Shown here one piece after another: positions 47,006-59,297 of a stretch of DNA of 64,000 nt. The position numbers and the translations under genes are program-made. Positions within the stretch are counted from its first letter, which is position 1. Each line of letters opens with the position of its first letter. Location: positions 137,205,369-137,269,368 of the forward strand of contig OY755039.1 of NCBI GenBank assembly GCA_963576565.1, written 5' to 3'. The stretch is from Aspidapion aeneum. Lineage: Eukaryota; Arthropoda; Insecta; Coleoptera; Brentidae. The notes beneath the pieces were generated by a model. The model was not told the DNA's origin. It ran no database searches and saw nothing but the letters and a program-made list of their open reading frames with translations.

Positions 47006-47347
47006 TACCGGGTGGGCCAAAAAAAAACAATCATATAATATGCAAAACAATGGTTGAAACAAAAATATTTTTTTAGAATTCTTACCTTGTTGTGCGTGAC
47101 AAGAATGCAGCTTTTTTAGTAATTTAAAAAATAATTAAGACATGTTCGAAAATAAACGAGCATCTTTAAAGGGTACATTTTAATTTCGTTCGCCATCTTG
47201 GATTTTAAGATGGTGGACACAAAAATATATTCAGTGAAAACTCTGATTAATTCTCTGCCAAGTGGAGTTTGTCCCATTAAAATCGATTGTATAGTTCAAA
47301 AGTTATAATGAGAAAAAATTGTCCGGTTTTTTTTGGCCCACCCGGTA
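47006..47347. mobile_element. complete 342-bp MITE, ACCGGGTGGGCC family
   Basis: Both ends preserved: TACCGGGTGGGCCAAAAAA and its inverse TTTTTTGGCCCACCCGGTA. TA at each edge suggests a TA target site. Defines the boundaries of the copies at 720 and 3600. Confidence 0.9.
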
Positions 47348-47414
47348 ATTGTAATTTATAACCTGTATACTATTTTAGATTTTTATAGATCTCTTCTTCG
47401 TGATTTCAAAATTA

Positions 47415-48119
47415 TACAGGGTGTCCCATAACTTAGGGGCCATAGGGCAACAGGTGATAGAGGAGGTCATGTCTAATAAAAAAGTCGAGATACAGCGCAT
47501 CACAGTTGGCGATTTTTTGAACTTTTTTGATAATAACTTTTTAAAAAAACGCAGTAAAAATATGAAATTGGGTAAAGTCGTGTATCAGAACAAGACCAAT
47601 AAATTGAAATACAAATTATTGAAAAAAAAATTAGTTGGTCAATTTTTTTTAGAAAAAACTATTTTTTTGATATAAACTTTTATGAAGACTATATTAAACG
47701 CAATGTTTTTTTTTAAATTTTTTGTTAGTAAAAACAAGTCTCTAGCGTGACATAATAATAAAATATGATTGATATTTTTAAAAAAATAAGTAAGCAAAAA
47801 TTAATTTTTTAAAAAATATATTATTTTTTATACATTTTTGGAGGTTATTTTGACTGCCTGTATCTCTTCAACTTGTAATTTTATCAAAAAAACAAATACC
47901 ACATTTTTGGATCACAATTAGCCGAGGATTCAGCTGGCTGTAACAGATTTTATTTTTTTTGTAAAACCCTTTTTCCCACACTCCTCTTACTTTAAAAATC
48001 CTATATCTTAAAAACAGATGTGTTGTTGTTGACCCCCATGTTATATAAACTTTTTTCTCGCAAATAACCTCCTCTATCACCTGCTGCACTATGGCCCCTA
48101 AGTTATGGGACACCCTGTA
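47415..48119. mobile_element. 705-bp TA-flanked MITE
   Basis: Inverted arms of about 65 bp start TACAGGGTGTCCCATAACTT and include GGGGCCAT and CAGGTGATAGAGGAGGT. Confidence 0.92.
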
Positions 48120-48459
48120 TATGTTATGTTGTGGAATTATTTCGTTTATTAGTTTTGGAGATATATACGTGTAAAATTTTAAAAACTTATATTAATACTC
48201 ATTAAAACATGAAGGAAGCCATTGACAAATTTAGTTTTAAGAGCGGTTTAAGATATATAAATTTAATATGACAACAGGACGGAGCTCCCCCCCCCCCCAT
48301 AACATAAAAAAACGAATTTTCTAAATAGCAGATATGTATATTGGATTATTTATTATGGTCAGCAAATAGCCCTGATTTGTCGCTTGATTTTTTTGTGTTT
48401 TCGGAATTAGGTAAATTCTTGAAATACCTGATGGGGTGGATAGTTTTTAAATTATCACC

Positions 48460-48462
<3 letters not shown>

Positions 48463-48490
<28 letters not shown>
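48463..48490. repeat. (TA)n microsatellite
   Basis: About 14 TA dinucleotides following TCACCCTG. The preceding GGGTGGATAGTTTTTAAATT recurs at 57913, so this is likely the end of a dispersed element expanded at its TA. Confidence 0.9.
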
Positions 48491-48493
<3 letters not shown>

Positions 48494-48986
48494 ATTTTTT
48501 TTTCTCAAAAATTTTTGAAGGCTGGTAGGTATTCCAAGTTTCATTACTCTAGCTTAAGCCATGGAAAATTGAAAAATAATTGACACTCTAACCTTACTTT
48601 TTGACATTGAAACATTTTTGAGTCTGCTAACAGTCGGTTAATGGTGTTGGCGAGATTACTAGTAATCGATTAAAACTTGTGTTATAAAAGACGCTTTTGC
48701 TCCGTACTAATATGTATTTCTTTAAACTTACAAAAAAACTTCAAAATTGTATGATTCAATGTGTTTATGCTATATTTTTAATACGGGTTATTGATATAAG
48801 TCATGGAGCAGCCTTAAGCAAAAGTCGAAAACATTGCTGGATCAATTAAAAAAATCACATTTTTTTTCACAATCTCATCGTAAAAAGATGCATAGAATGG
48901 GAAACATTGAGGAAATGCTAAATGAATGCTTATTTGTCTACAATATTTCTAAATCAAACAAGTTCAGTCATTCTCCACGAATTTTC

Positions 48987-49233
48987 TGCCGTGCATAAGC
49001 TATAATGCCGTTAACCAACATTTGGACATTTTTGATGTTTTGGTGCTGTCTTAATCACAACATTATTCTACATCAATTTTTATAAGCAAATCTTCTTTAG
49101 CTTTGGTGGTTTTCAAGAAACTAATACCTTCCAGTTATCAAGGAGCATCGTTTGTTTGTTATTTTCCGCGTTTTTTGATCAAAACTAGGCAAATTTTTTA
49201 GGCAGTTAACGGCATTCTTGCTTAAGGGCGGCA
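48987..49233. mobile_element. 247-bp inverted-end insertion in the fold-back left arm
   Basis: Starts CTGCCGTGCATAAGC...AATGCCGTTAAC and ends in the diverged inverse (GTTAACGGCATT...GGCGGCAG). Missing from the right arm. Confidence 0.7.
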
Positions 49234-51146
49234 GTTTTAATATTACAACGACATGTTTCAAGAGCATACGCTCTCATCTTCACGTTGTACACTAAAAGGA
49301 GATTAGGTCTCATAAATGCCCGGTACCTACAATTTCTTATAAAAATAATAACCACCCAAAATTAACAAAACAACAACCTGAAATTAAAACCTAAAAGAAA
49401 CCCACGTTGATGGAGTTAATCCATTGCCATTGCCTAGAGCTTGTAGACTCAAATTTTTTTTACAGCAGCACACAGTGTGCCTGAATCAAGTATAGGTTAC
49501 ATAAAAATGGTTCCAAAAACTAATTGCACATTTTGAATATGGACTCTTTCCTGACTTCAGAGCCATATTCATATAAATCCTAGCTGATCCTCTTCTCGAA
49601 ATTTTATCAATTTTTTGTCATTTTTCTAGTTAGTCTAGGCGCTGGCTCCTGTCACGTATGACCTAATATGTGCGCTCAGTTTGATAGCGGGGCATTATTA
49701 AGCACCCATAGGAGTATTAAAAAAGGTTGGTCACGTGCTCGATTTCATGGTCGTTTGGGCGCCATCTTTGAAAATGACCGCCAAATTGATAGATTTTTTT
49801 GTTTAAGCGTACCTCCCTACCCAGTGATCCGATTTTACATTTTTAAAGCTTGTTATACTCCTATTTTAATGGCAAATAAATTTTGTCATTACACGTTTTT
49901 GAATAAATCAAGTAGTTTTTGAGATATACCAAGATTATTAATATTTCTGCTCGCAAAAGAATTAAAATTATACCCATTCTCATTTAATTGTAGCTACAAT
50001 ATTATTGATATTTGTTTTCTTTATTACGTAGAAGGCTTTAAACCTTTCACAGAACAGGATATTGACTTTATAATTGTAAAGTTCGATGGATGGTACCCCT
50101 AAAGACTGCCTTAAAGAGGGTGGTTTCTAAAACTGCTCACAAGATTTTAGAAAAAGTGAATTTGCAGCGAAACGATGCACCCTAGCGAAAAACGTTAAGA
50201 ATAATTTTTTATTGTACTTTTAATTCCGCTTCTTTTGATCATTGTCATATCGTTTACAATTTTTAAGAAAAAAATCGATTTTAGAGCGAAAACATGAAAT
50301 ATTTACAAAATTGTATATTTTAGCTGACTTGTACAGCTATCAAAGCTAGGATGCTAAGTGATACATCAAAAGAAGCGGAATTAAAAGTGCTATAAAAAAT
50401 TGATACATCGTTTTTCGCTAGGATGCACCATTTCGCTGCAAAGGCACTTTTTCTATCATCTTGTGAACAGTTTTATAAACCACCCTTTTAAGGCAGTCTT
50501 TAGGGGTACCATCCATCGAACTTTAAAAACATAAACTCAATATCCTCTTCTGTGAAAGGTTAAAACCTTCTATGTAACAAAAAAAAAACAAATGTCAATA
50601 ATAATGTAGCTACAATAAAATGAGCATGGGTATTATTTTAATTATTTTGCGAGCGGAAATACAAATAATCATGGCATATCCCAAAAACTACTTGATTTAT
50701 CAAAAAATGTGTTATTACAAAATTAATTTGCTTTTAAAAAAGGAGTAAAAAGGGCTTTAAAAAATTAAAATCGGACCACTGGGTAGGGAGATACGCCTAG
50801 ACAAAAAATCTATCAATTTCGCGGCCATTTTCAAAGATGGCGGCCAAACGACCATGAGTTCGACCACGTGACAAAACTTCTTCTCAAGGTTTCTTATACT
50901 CCTTCCTATGGGTGCTTAATAAATCCCCGCAGTCAAACTGAGTGCACATATTAGATCACACGTGACCAGAGCCAGTGCCTACACTAACTAGAAAAAAGGC
51001 AAAAAATGGATAAAATTTCGAGAAGAGGATCAGCTAGGATTTATACGAATATGGCTCTGAAGTCAGGAAAGAGTCCATATTCAAAATGTGCAATTAGTTT
51101 TTGGAACCATGTTTATGTAACCTATACTTTATTCAGGCACGCTGTG

Positions 51147-51320
51147 AGCACGTGCAATGAAGCAGCACAACAAATTACAGCAGCATGTGTAAGGAAGGGG
51201 TTAAATTAAATTAACTTGTGGAGAACTGAAAATAAAAGTGAAAGATAATTTAATTTAACCCCATCCTTACACATGCTGCTGTAATTTGTTGTGCTGCTTC
51301 ATTGTACATGCTGCTGTAAA
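51147..51320. repeat. local hairpin with arms of about 70 bp
   Basis: GCAATGAAGCAGCACAACAA through GGGGTTAAATTAAATTA is followed after about 30 nt by its reverse complement. ACATGCTGCTGTAA is then repeated. Not present in the fold-back left arm. Confidence 0.85.
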
Positions 51321-51421
51321 ACAAAAATTGAGCCTACAAGCTGTAGGCAATGGCGATGGATTAACTCCATCAAGGTGGGTTTCATTCTGCCAGGTTTTAA
51401 TTTCAGGTTGTTCTTTTGTTA

Positions 51422-51722
51422 AGGGGCCTACAGACACGCGAACATTTCTAGAGATTAGTACGCGCGTACAAGTTTGCGCATACTAATCTCTTCGTGTGTA
51501 GACAATATCCGCCTAAAATATCTCTCGCAGATTAGTTCGCGCGCACGATGTACGCGAGCAAATCTCTCGGTGTCTAGGCAAAACGCATTGATAATATCGT
51601 GTTTATGTTTAGAACGTTTAATTTTGTCTTCGTGTGTGTAGGCAATTCCACCAAACGTACATGTATGCAGAGATTAGTGCGCGTACTAATCTCAAGAAAT
51701 GCTCGCGTGTCTGTAGGCCCCT
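51422..51722. mobile_element. 301-bp PIF/Harbinger-like MITE with TTA duplication
   Basis: Inverted ends AGGGGCCTACAGACACGCGA. TTA on both sides (51419-51421 and 51723-51725). The opposite arm of the host fold-back has the empty site with a single TTA. Confidence 0.92.
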
Positions 51723-52206
51723 TTAAGTTTAGGTGGTTATTATTTTTATAAGAAATTGTACGTACCGGGCATTTATTGGACCTAATTTTCTTTTAGTGTA
51801 CAACCTGAAGAGCGTATGCTCTCGAAACATATCGTTGTATTAATAAAATAAGTGGAGAACGACTGAACTTGTTTGATTTATAAATCACCTCCACCCAACA
51901 TGGACTATTTCTTCAATTTACAATATTTCTGTTAAACAGTAAACGCATTTTTTTTATTGTAAAGTAACCACCTCCCACAAACTCCCAGAATGCTTATTGC
52001 ACAGCATACTTTTATGTTTTATAAACCTTTTTACATTTCATCCAGTCCTTAAGATTTATTTAAAGAATTGTTGCGCTCTAAAAATTTAGGTAGGTATAGG
52101 TTGAAATATTCTAAATATATTAGTAAAGGGAAATATGTTTTAGAACGGATTTGAAGGATAGAATTTGTCGGGTCGATCCACGTTGATCAAGTCACAAAAT
52201 TATAAA

Positions 52207-53239
52207 TACAGGGTATAAAAGGTATGACTCACAATATTATAATAAATGGTAGAGAAGAGAGGCCAAAATAAGAAAAAAATTCATATACATATTTGAGGAG
52301 TGGGAAGAAATAGGGTTTTAACAAAAAAGAAACTCTGCCAGTGCGAAATGATTACCTGGCTAATTGTGATTAGAAAATCTGGTATACATTTTTTTTTGAT
52401 AAAACGACTAAAGCTGAGGATACACAGACTGTTAAAATTCCTCCAAAAATATGTAAACACTTTATTTTTGCTTATACTAACTTTTTAGAAAATATCAATG
52501 TATGTCTATCAAGAGACTTATTTCTAATAACAAAAATAATAACCGAACATATTGGGTTTATATGGCATTTATAAAAGATTATAACAAAAAAAGCAGTTTT
52601 TCCTACAAAAAATTACTCCCGTAAGTTTTTTTAAAACCAATTTTTTGGGTGGCGAAACAAAGATCGAAAAACAAAAGATCGAATACAAAAGATCGAAAAA
52701 CAAAAGATCAAAAAGGCAAAAGATGGAAACTACAAAAGATCGAAAAACAAAAGATCGAAACTACAAAAGATCGAAAATACCGAAGATCGAAAAACAAAAA
52801 ATCGAAAAATAAAAGATCGAAAGACAAAAAATCGAAAATACAGAACATCGAAACAAGTGCGGATCTGGGTCAAAATCTAGGGGGGGGGGGGGGGGGTAAT
52901 GGTCGACGAACATTTTTTTTGTCATAAAATTTGTCTTCTAGGGGGGGGGGTAATTCTCCTGTTTTCCCTTATTTTATTAGGAAAAAGTGCATATTTTTGT
53001 TTCTAGGGGGGGGGGGGGGGGTAATTACCCCGTTACCCCCCCTCAAATACGTGCTTGCATCGAAAATACAAGACTTTATCAAATTTCATATTGTTGCCGT
53101 GGTTTTTGAAGAAGTTATAACTAAAAAAGCTTTTTTTAAGCTTTGATGCTATGTATATGAATTTTTGAATTTTTTTTCTTATTTTGACCTCCTCTATCAC
53201 TCAATGAAATATTGTGAGTCATATCATTTACACCCTGTA
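52207..53239. mobile_element. 1.03-kb TA-flanked MITE with internal minisatellite
   Basis: Inverted ends TACAGGGTATAAAAGGTATG and (inverted) TACAGGGTGTAAATGATATG, then GACTCACAATAT and ACCTC-type blocks. Interior has an AAAGATCGAAAAAC minisatellite (52655-52855) and three poly-G runs each followed by TAAT. Confidence 0.88.
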
Positions 53240-53423
53240 TATACACTTTCTATTAAGTTTAAGTTAAAAATGCCGGTAAAAATTAAAATTATCTATTGAG
53301 CCCTTTTTAGGAAATATAGGATCTATCTACATATCAATCGATTGCAGACCTACTAAATATAAAAACTAGCGTAAGGCCTCGTGTAATTTGTTTCATTTTC
53401 TGGTCGTAAATGTTTTTTAACTC

Positions 53424-55298
53424 TAGGGACAATTCGCCGCGGGCTGAGGCGCCGCCGGAACAATTTACCGCCGTCCGATTCGCTGCGAGGAAAATTCGCA
53501 GTGGTTTAAGATTGCAGTTTTGCTTATTTCCCTTAGAACATTGAACTACTAGAAGCACCATAACCTTAAATCATAGGCAGATTTGTTTGAGTTAATGATC
53601 TCCAGACATCGTTGTCAAGTCAATTTGAAAACATTCCTAAACGTTTAATGATACAAACATTTCTTTGTAAATTTTAAAAACAGTACAAAACCATAATACA
53701 GCATTAAACCAGACAATACTTTTTTATATTAAAAATGATTCAACATTCTATTGTAGCAAGTATTTTATTTTTTGAATCTCAATAGTAATAATAAAAACTC
53801 GTGCAGGTATAATACATTTGAAACAATGTGGCAGCTTAAGAACCGGCTGTTTGTTTACATAACAATCCTTAAAATATTTAACTACGCCTATGTTTTGTTT
53901 ACAGATAAAAAGGCTGTTTACTTACTTGTAAAAGGACCGTTTATTTCCTACGGCATAGGATGTTTTACACACCTCGCACTCTTTTACCATATTGACTTTA
54001 ACGCAAAAAACAATAAAAAATCACAGACTTTTTAGCACGGATCACTTTTTAGTCCACAACGATTCAAAATACAATGACGGCCATCAACCACAAGTGACAG
54101 TACGTCATCGACCACGACGTTGTTGGCGAGGTTGCCGTGCTGTTAATTTTTTCGAACGTTTAAAGGATACAATTATTATTAGTTAATGTAATTTGACAAA
54201 AGTAAAAATATTTTATTGTATTTATCTTAATAATTTTAATTTTTAAAGAAAATACCGCTTATTTAATTATACCTTTTTAGTTATCTTATCACATTATGTA
54301 AACGTGGCAATTTGGGTTCTTTTCCCCCCTTAATCAATAAGAAATCATGCTGCTTCTACAGGGTTTAATGTTCAAAGTTATTTCCTGTAGTAAATTTTTT
54401 CCAAAAACTCATTTATAAATACAGGTCTAGAGGTTCATAGTAGGACTGAGCCTATTCAAAAGACAATTGAATTATGCTGACGTTTTGACTATATTTTTAG
54501 TCTTATTCAGAGCTACAAACAAAAAATAGTTTTTATTTAACATGATAACTACGTAAAAATAAGATTAAAACTTTGGTATAAAAATTAATATTATTAAAAA
54601 TATAGGTACTAAAATATAAATAAGTAATATTGTGATTTAAACGAAAAGATTTAAAAAAATACCGATTGAAACGAACACATATATCTTAAACAAAACTAGA
54701 TTTAAAAAAAATTCAGCACAATGACAGCAATAAAATATTTAAAAAATCCAAATAAATAAAATCAAAATATTTAAAAAGGACTTATTCAAATTTATAAAGA
54801 AAATACTTTTTAAAATAATAGTGTGTCAAAAAGCAGTTTTTCCAAATACCATTTTCTAAAGAAAAACAAAAAAAATATATTAATAACTATTATTTATTTT
54901 TTTTTTATAAATTAGTTTTTGAAAAAACTATTAATGAAAATATTGCAGAAAATTTTTGTTAGGATTTTCAAATAGGCCAAAATTTTACAAAAAGAGATTT
55001 TGAATTTTTTTTTTAACAATAATTTTTTTTTTTATAAATTAGATTTTTGAAAAACTACTTATTGGAAAAGCATTTTTTGTTTTAAAACATTTTTTTGGTC
55101 CAGATATCCGGATATGTTTGCGATCAATTGATCACGGTTAGGTTTAACACAAATTTTGATCTCTCAACAAAACGACAGGGGAACTATGATTACAGAAAAA
55201 ATCAGTTAACTTACATTAAAATAAAAAGTAAACAAAAATTTCGCTGCGAATTGTCCTCGCGGTGAATCTAACCGCGGCGAATTATCCCGGCGGCGAAT
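53424..55298. mobile_element. second CGCCGCGG-type element, interrupted by another element
   Basis: Left end GGGACAATTCGCCGCGG (from 53426) and right end GCGGCGAATTATCCCGGCGG (near 55270-55296) match the outer arms of 35838-37028. Its inner part differs and holds the insertion 53530-54377. Target duplication not clear. Confidence 0.65.
53530..54377 (+). mobile_element. dispersed element, GAACATTGAACT family, copy 2
   Basis: Same order as copy 1 (43499) without the inserted hAT MITE. Ends CTTCTACAGGGTTTAATGTTC. Inserted in the CGCCGCGG-type element. Confidence 0.85.
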
Positions 55299-55967
55299 GG
55301 TATTTAGAGCTCCAAAATGTAAACCGAATTTAATGTGGTTTTCTTCTGTTGAAGGCCTAAGGGCGATTTTAGCTATGCTTGGTAAAAGTCAGTTATTGCC
55401 GTGGTGCCTTTTTCAAGCCAATGTCAAAAGAATTAATACATATTATATTGGTGTATAACTATAAACCATTCATCCAATTAGATATAATTAAATTTATTAG
55501 TTTAACAGATTAATTTTATTATGATATTCAAAAACAAATTTGTGCATTTTTTCTAATTCACAGTAAGAATTTCTAAAAACTTTGAATGACGTGTTGGCTT
55601 ACTTTAATAGCGAGACTGACAATCAAATTTTTAAATCCCTATAAGGGTTCTTTTGCTCAGACTTTTTGCCAGTCTGTTATCCTTACTTTTATTCTGCGCA
55701 GGCACACCAGCAATCAGCCATGCTGTTAGTAGTAGCTCGGTAATGGTAACGGGTTCGGCTTTTGGTCAGGTTTTTTGCCAATCTGTCGCTTTACCTTTAT
55801 TGCGCGCGGGCGTTACTTTTGAATACTCGTTACTAATCGTTACTCGACTACTAGGTAATCATTTTCTATATTCGTTACTATCGTTACTTTGATTACTGTA
55901 ACTGTATTCAATTCAATCATACAATTAGTGCAAAATTTTGTCGTTAATTCGAAGAAACTTGAAGGTA

Positions 55968-56378
55968 TACGCGGTAAAAATTTTTGTCTATAATGAAAAC
56001 ACGTTCTTTTCTTGAATAAATTGCTTTACCTTAAAACAATTTGTTATGAATTAAAATATTTCTTTTTAGTTCAACGCAGCCTTTAATCTTGAAATGAAAC
56101 TTATTTTTCTTCTTTAATTGTTTTGTTTCAGTATACTCAATTTTGTAATAAAGCAAATTGTCTTCATATAAGCAATATTTTGCTTCCAGAGAAAACGGTG
56201 CCTTAGATTAATACAGTTCCAACTTATAATAAAACAATTTCTGTTTCACGTTAAAATAAAGAGGCAAGACATGTTTTGTGCTATATGAAGAAAATATTCT
56301 CTTGGTGAATAGGAAAGCAGAAATTATTTTACTTTAAAGCAATTTGCTTTGATCTAAGACAATTTTTTTGATCGTGTA
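55968..56378 (-). mobile_element. TA-flanked MITE (inverted copy of 45118-45518)
   Basis: Reverse-complement match along about 400 bp, ends TACGCGGTAAAAATTT and TTTTTGATCGTGTA. Confidence 0.9.
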
Positions 56379-57269
56379 TTTTTGTTGTTGATATTATGGA
56401 AATAATCAATTGAGATTTTCAAAATGCAGGCCAAAATTAAAAAAATATAAGGGTAGGAATTAAGTAGGAACTGTTCTGTTGTGTGAGCTAAGAGAAAAAC
56501 GTACTTCGGGGAATCACATAATATTTTAAATTGCTAACCGACAACCGACAGCCGAGGCCGAGCATTACGAGCAAGCGTTCAAACAAACAACATTGCCAGA
56601 TGTCACGTCCTACTTTTTGTTATTGTTACCTTTTACAAATACAATTTAAATGCGTTAGTTACTTAAGTTATCATAGTTACTCCCTGATTTTGGATTATCG
56701 ACTTTCGAGTGATTACTGAATACTAAAATAATCGAAGGAATCAAAGTAATCAAAGCAACGAAAGTAATCATTTAATTTTCGGGTCGGTATTCGTTACCCC
56801 GTTATTTGTCGAGTAACCTCCCAACACCGCTACCCAGTAACACATATCACCTTAATTTGGTTGGTTTAATTTGCAATACAGTTGGTTTTGGGTGACTGGC
56901 TCTCTGATAGTAAAGGTAATAAATATACAAAATGAAGGTAAGGGTAACAGCAAACTGGCAACTGGCAAAAACCTGATCAAAAGCACTCTACAGCATGGCA
57001 GAGCACTGGTAAGCCCACGCACAATAAAGATAAGGGTAACTGGCAAAAAGCCTGACCAAAAGCAATAATACAGACAAAAAGCGAAAATAATTTTTGGGAA
57101 ATTTTGTTATCGCCGGATTTTTATTCCATTCTAGGGATCGTGATCCAAATAATAAATGCAAAGTAATTGAATAAACAAACTTTATAAAATTCTTATAGGG
57201 TGACCTAGAAATAAAAAAAACAAAAATCTGTGGTTCGGTTCGATTCGGACCTGTGTTCATGTGTAAAGG
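56379..57269. other. troponin intron, no feature recognised
   Basis: An inverted pair with TGGCAAAAA(G)CCTGA(T/C)CA-like motifs (about 55655-55800 versus 56955-57065) suggests another decayed element. No exon. Confidence 0.4.
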
Positions 57270-57772
57270 TATAGTTTTTGCAAAATCACCTGAAATGCTC
57301 CTAATACGGGGTTCTATCGATTTCATGAAATTTTGCTTCAATCTGCCTTTCAAAAGTTATCCCAATTCATATAAAATCTTCCTGGTATAATTTCAACCCT
57401 ACCGACAGAGAAAAGGCTCTTTGCGGTCCGAACACAAAGTATTTGTTTTCTCACCGACCCGGCACAGGTGGATAGACGGTATCTGATTGGCAGATTTTTT
57501 CGAGATGCGCTTTTAATTGCTTTCGGGTGTGCTTTTCGGGACCCTTTTAGTCGGCAGTATGCAGAGTTAGAAAATAAATCAGTGTCGTTTCTGTAGGTGT
57601 AGGAATAGAAAGTTTTATTATCTATTTTTATTTCTTTAGTTTACGCCGTAATTAAATGAAATAATTTTCATGAGTATATCTACCGCCGCCCATGTTACTT
57701 TCTTTAAAGGATATGCCGATGGTCGGCTTTAACCTTTGTTCAACTGACTTTGCAAAAACTATAACTGTGCAT
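57270..57772 (-). mobile_element. 503-bp MITE (copy 2, inverted) of the 37720 family
   Basis: Clear inverted ends TATAGTTTTTGCAAA; interior is the reverse complement of 37720-38209. Confidence 0.9.
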
Positions 57773-58154
57773 GACGAAAAAAAAATACATTAAAGTTTGT
57801 TTTGTTCAGTGGTGTTCCACTGGGAGGGGGGGGGCGGAATCTCCAATCAGGCGCGACCCGGGTTGTGGATAGGGGATAGTCACATCGTTCAAGACCCAGA
57901 ATAGCTACCCTGGGGTGGATAGTTTTTAAATTGTCACCCTGTATAAAAACACTGGACGGCGTAATACTAAATAATTTGAAAAAAGAAGCAGAACAATTTT
58001 ATGCTACAGCTATGTAGGTATTTTGTCGTCCTAGCTGTGAAGTGGTCTAACTTTCCAAAAAAAACTGAGTCTCTCAATAATAAACTGTTTGAAAAACGTG
58101 CTAGCTACAGTTTTTTTTTTATATAGGTTAGGACAGTTTATAATTAATGCTTTG

Positions 58155-58653
58155 TATGGTGATTGCAAAGTCAATTGAACAGGGATAAATACCGACCATC
58201 GGCATATCCTTTACAGAAAGTGACATGGGCGGCGGTAGATATACTCATTAACATTATTTCATTTAATTATGGCGTAAACTAAAGAAATAAAAATAGATAA
58301 TAAACTTACTATTCCTACACCTACAGAAACGACACTGATTTATTTTCTAACTTTGCATACTGCCGACTAAAGAGGTCCCGAAAGGCACACCCGAAAACCA
58401 TTAAAAGCGCGTCTCAAAAAAATCTGCCAATCAGGTGCCGTCCATCCACCTGGGCTCGGTCGGTCGAAAAACAAATACTTTGTGGTCGGACCGAGAAGAG
58501 CCGCGGCTCTTCTGTGTCGGTAGGGTTGAAATTTTACCAGGATCATTTTATATAAATTTTGATAACTTTTGAAGGGCAGAATCAAGAAAAATTCCATGAA
58601 ATCGATAGAACCCCATAATAGGAGGTATTTCAATTGACTCTGCAAAGACTCTA
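58155..58653 (+). mobile_element. 499-bp MITE (copy 3) of the 37720 family
   Basis: Same orientation as copy 1, starts TATGGTGATTGCAAAGTCAA. Lies 255 nt upstream of exon 6C and forms an inverted pair with copy 2. Confidence 0.9.
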
Positions 58654-58908
58654 CTTTGTGATGTACGTCAGATTCGTTTGCTTGCGTTATAAATTCCAAA
58701 GCATATAGGTACACCTAATTTTTTAATGTAAAATTTAATTTTTTGAGGAATCATTAAACTGGCGATAGCAAAAATACATCAAGTCCTGTGATCTCATACC
58801 GGCTTTTCGATATATTGAAAGTTTGGTTATTTATTATTAACCAAAATATCGAAATTGTCACTCTATAGGTGGTAACCAAAAAAAAATTTATTTTATTGTT
58901 TATTCTAG

Positions 58909-59009
58909 CCGAGCTTCAAACGATTTGTCAGACCTATTATCAAAGAATTGTCGGTCTCGAAGGGGATAAATTCGATTTAGAGGTTATAGAGCGAATTAAA
59001 GATGCCGAG
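58909..59009 (+). CDS. wupA: troponin I alternative exon 6, version C
   Basis: 101 nt, same phases as versions A and B. Residues read AELQTICQTYYQRIVGLEGD then KFDLEVIERIKDAE. Acceptor TTATTCTAG, donor GAG|GTACAA. The core TIC..YY.RI.GLE..KFDLE is clearly homologous to version A (SIC..YY.RI.GLE..KWDVE). It sits 16 kb downstream of version B, behind an intron packed with MITEs. The constitutive exon that should follow is absent from the remaining 5 kb. In Drosophila there are four versions of this exon; no fourth was found in this window. Confidence 0.93.
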
Positions 59010-59297
59010 GTACAACACTATACTATACTATACTATACACGATAGACAGGGTTTTATTTTTCTTTATTTTTGTTTATTTGTTAAAATACATTTTGAAACA
59101 GCGCATTCCAAAAGTTACAGTCATGTGTAGTGGCACAATTGCTTAAATGCACATTTTTGCAAAAGCCGGCGCATTTTCTCAAATAAAAATCAAAATTAAA
59201 AATACACCTTTTTGCAAGGAGGACTTTTCCTTATTGGATTTAAGAGTTATTTGCGTTTCAAATCACCATTTCATATTTTTTAAATACGGCTACCTAA

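Larger units (their letters stand above)
48955..51885. mobile_element. 2.9-kb fold-back element with three later insertions
   Basis: Arms of roughly 1 kb (left about 48955-50236, right about 50366-51885) are diverged reverse complements around a 130-nt loop. Shared blocks include GGTCGTTTGG(G/C)CGCCAT, CCATAGGAGTAT and GTTCAGTC(A/G)TTCTCCAC. Insertions: 48987-49233 in the left arm; a hairpin (about 51150-51320) and a MITE (51422-51722) in the right arm. No transposase recognised. Confidence 0.85.

Noticed and set aside
58367..58714. 115-codon minus-strand frame sharing GGWTAP.WQIFL with 37844-38041
   Set aside because: Sits in three copies of a 500-bp MITE; the third copy does not keep the frame. 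Most likely chance.
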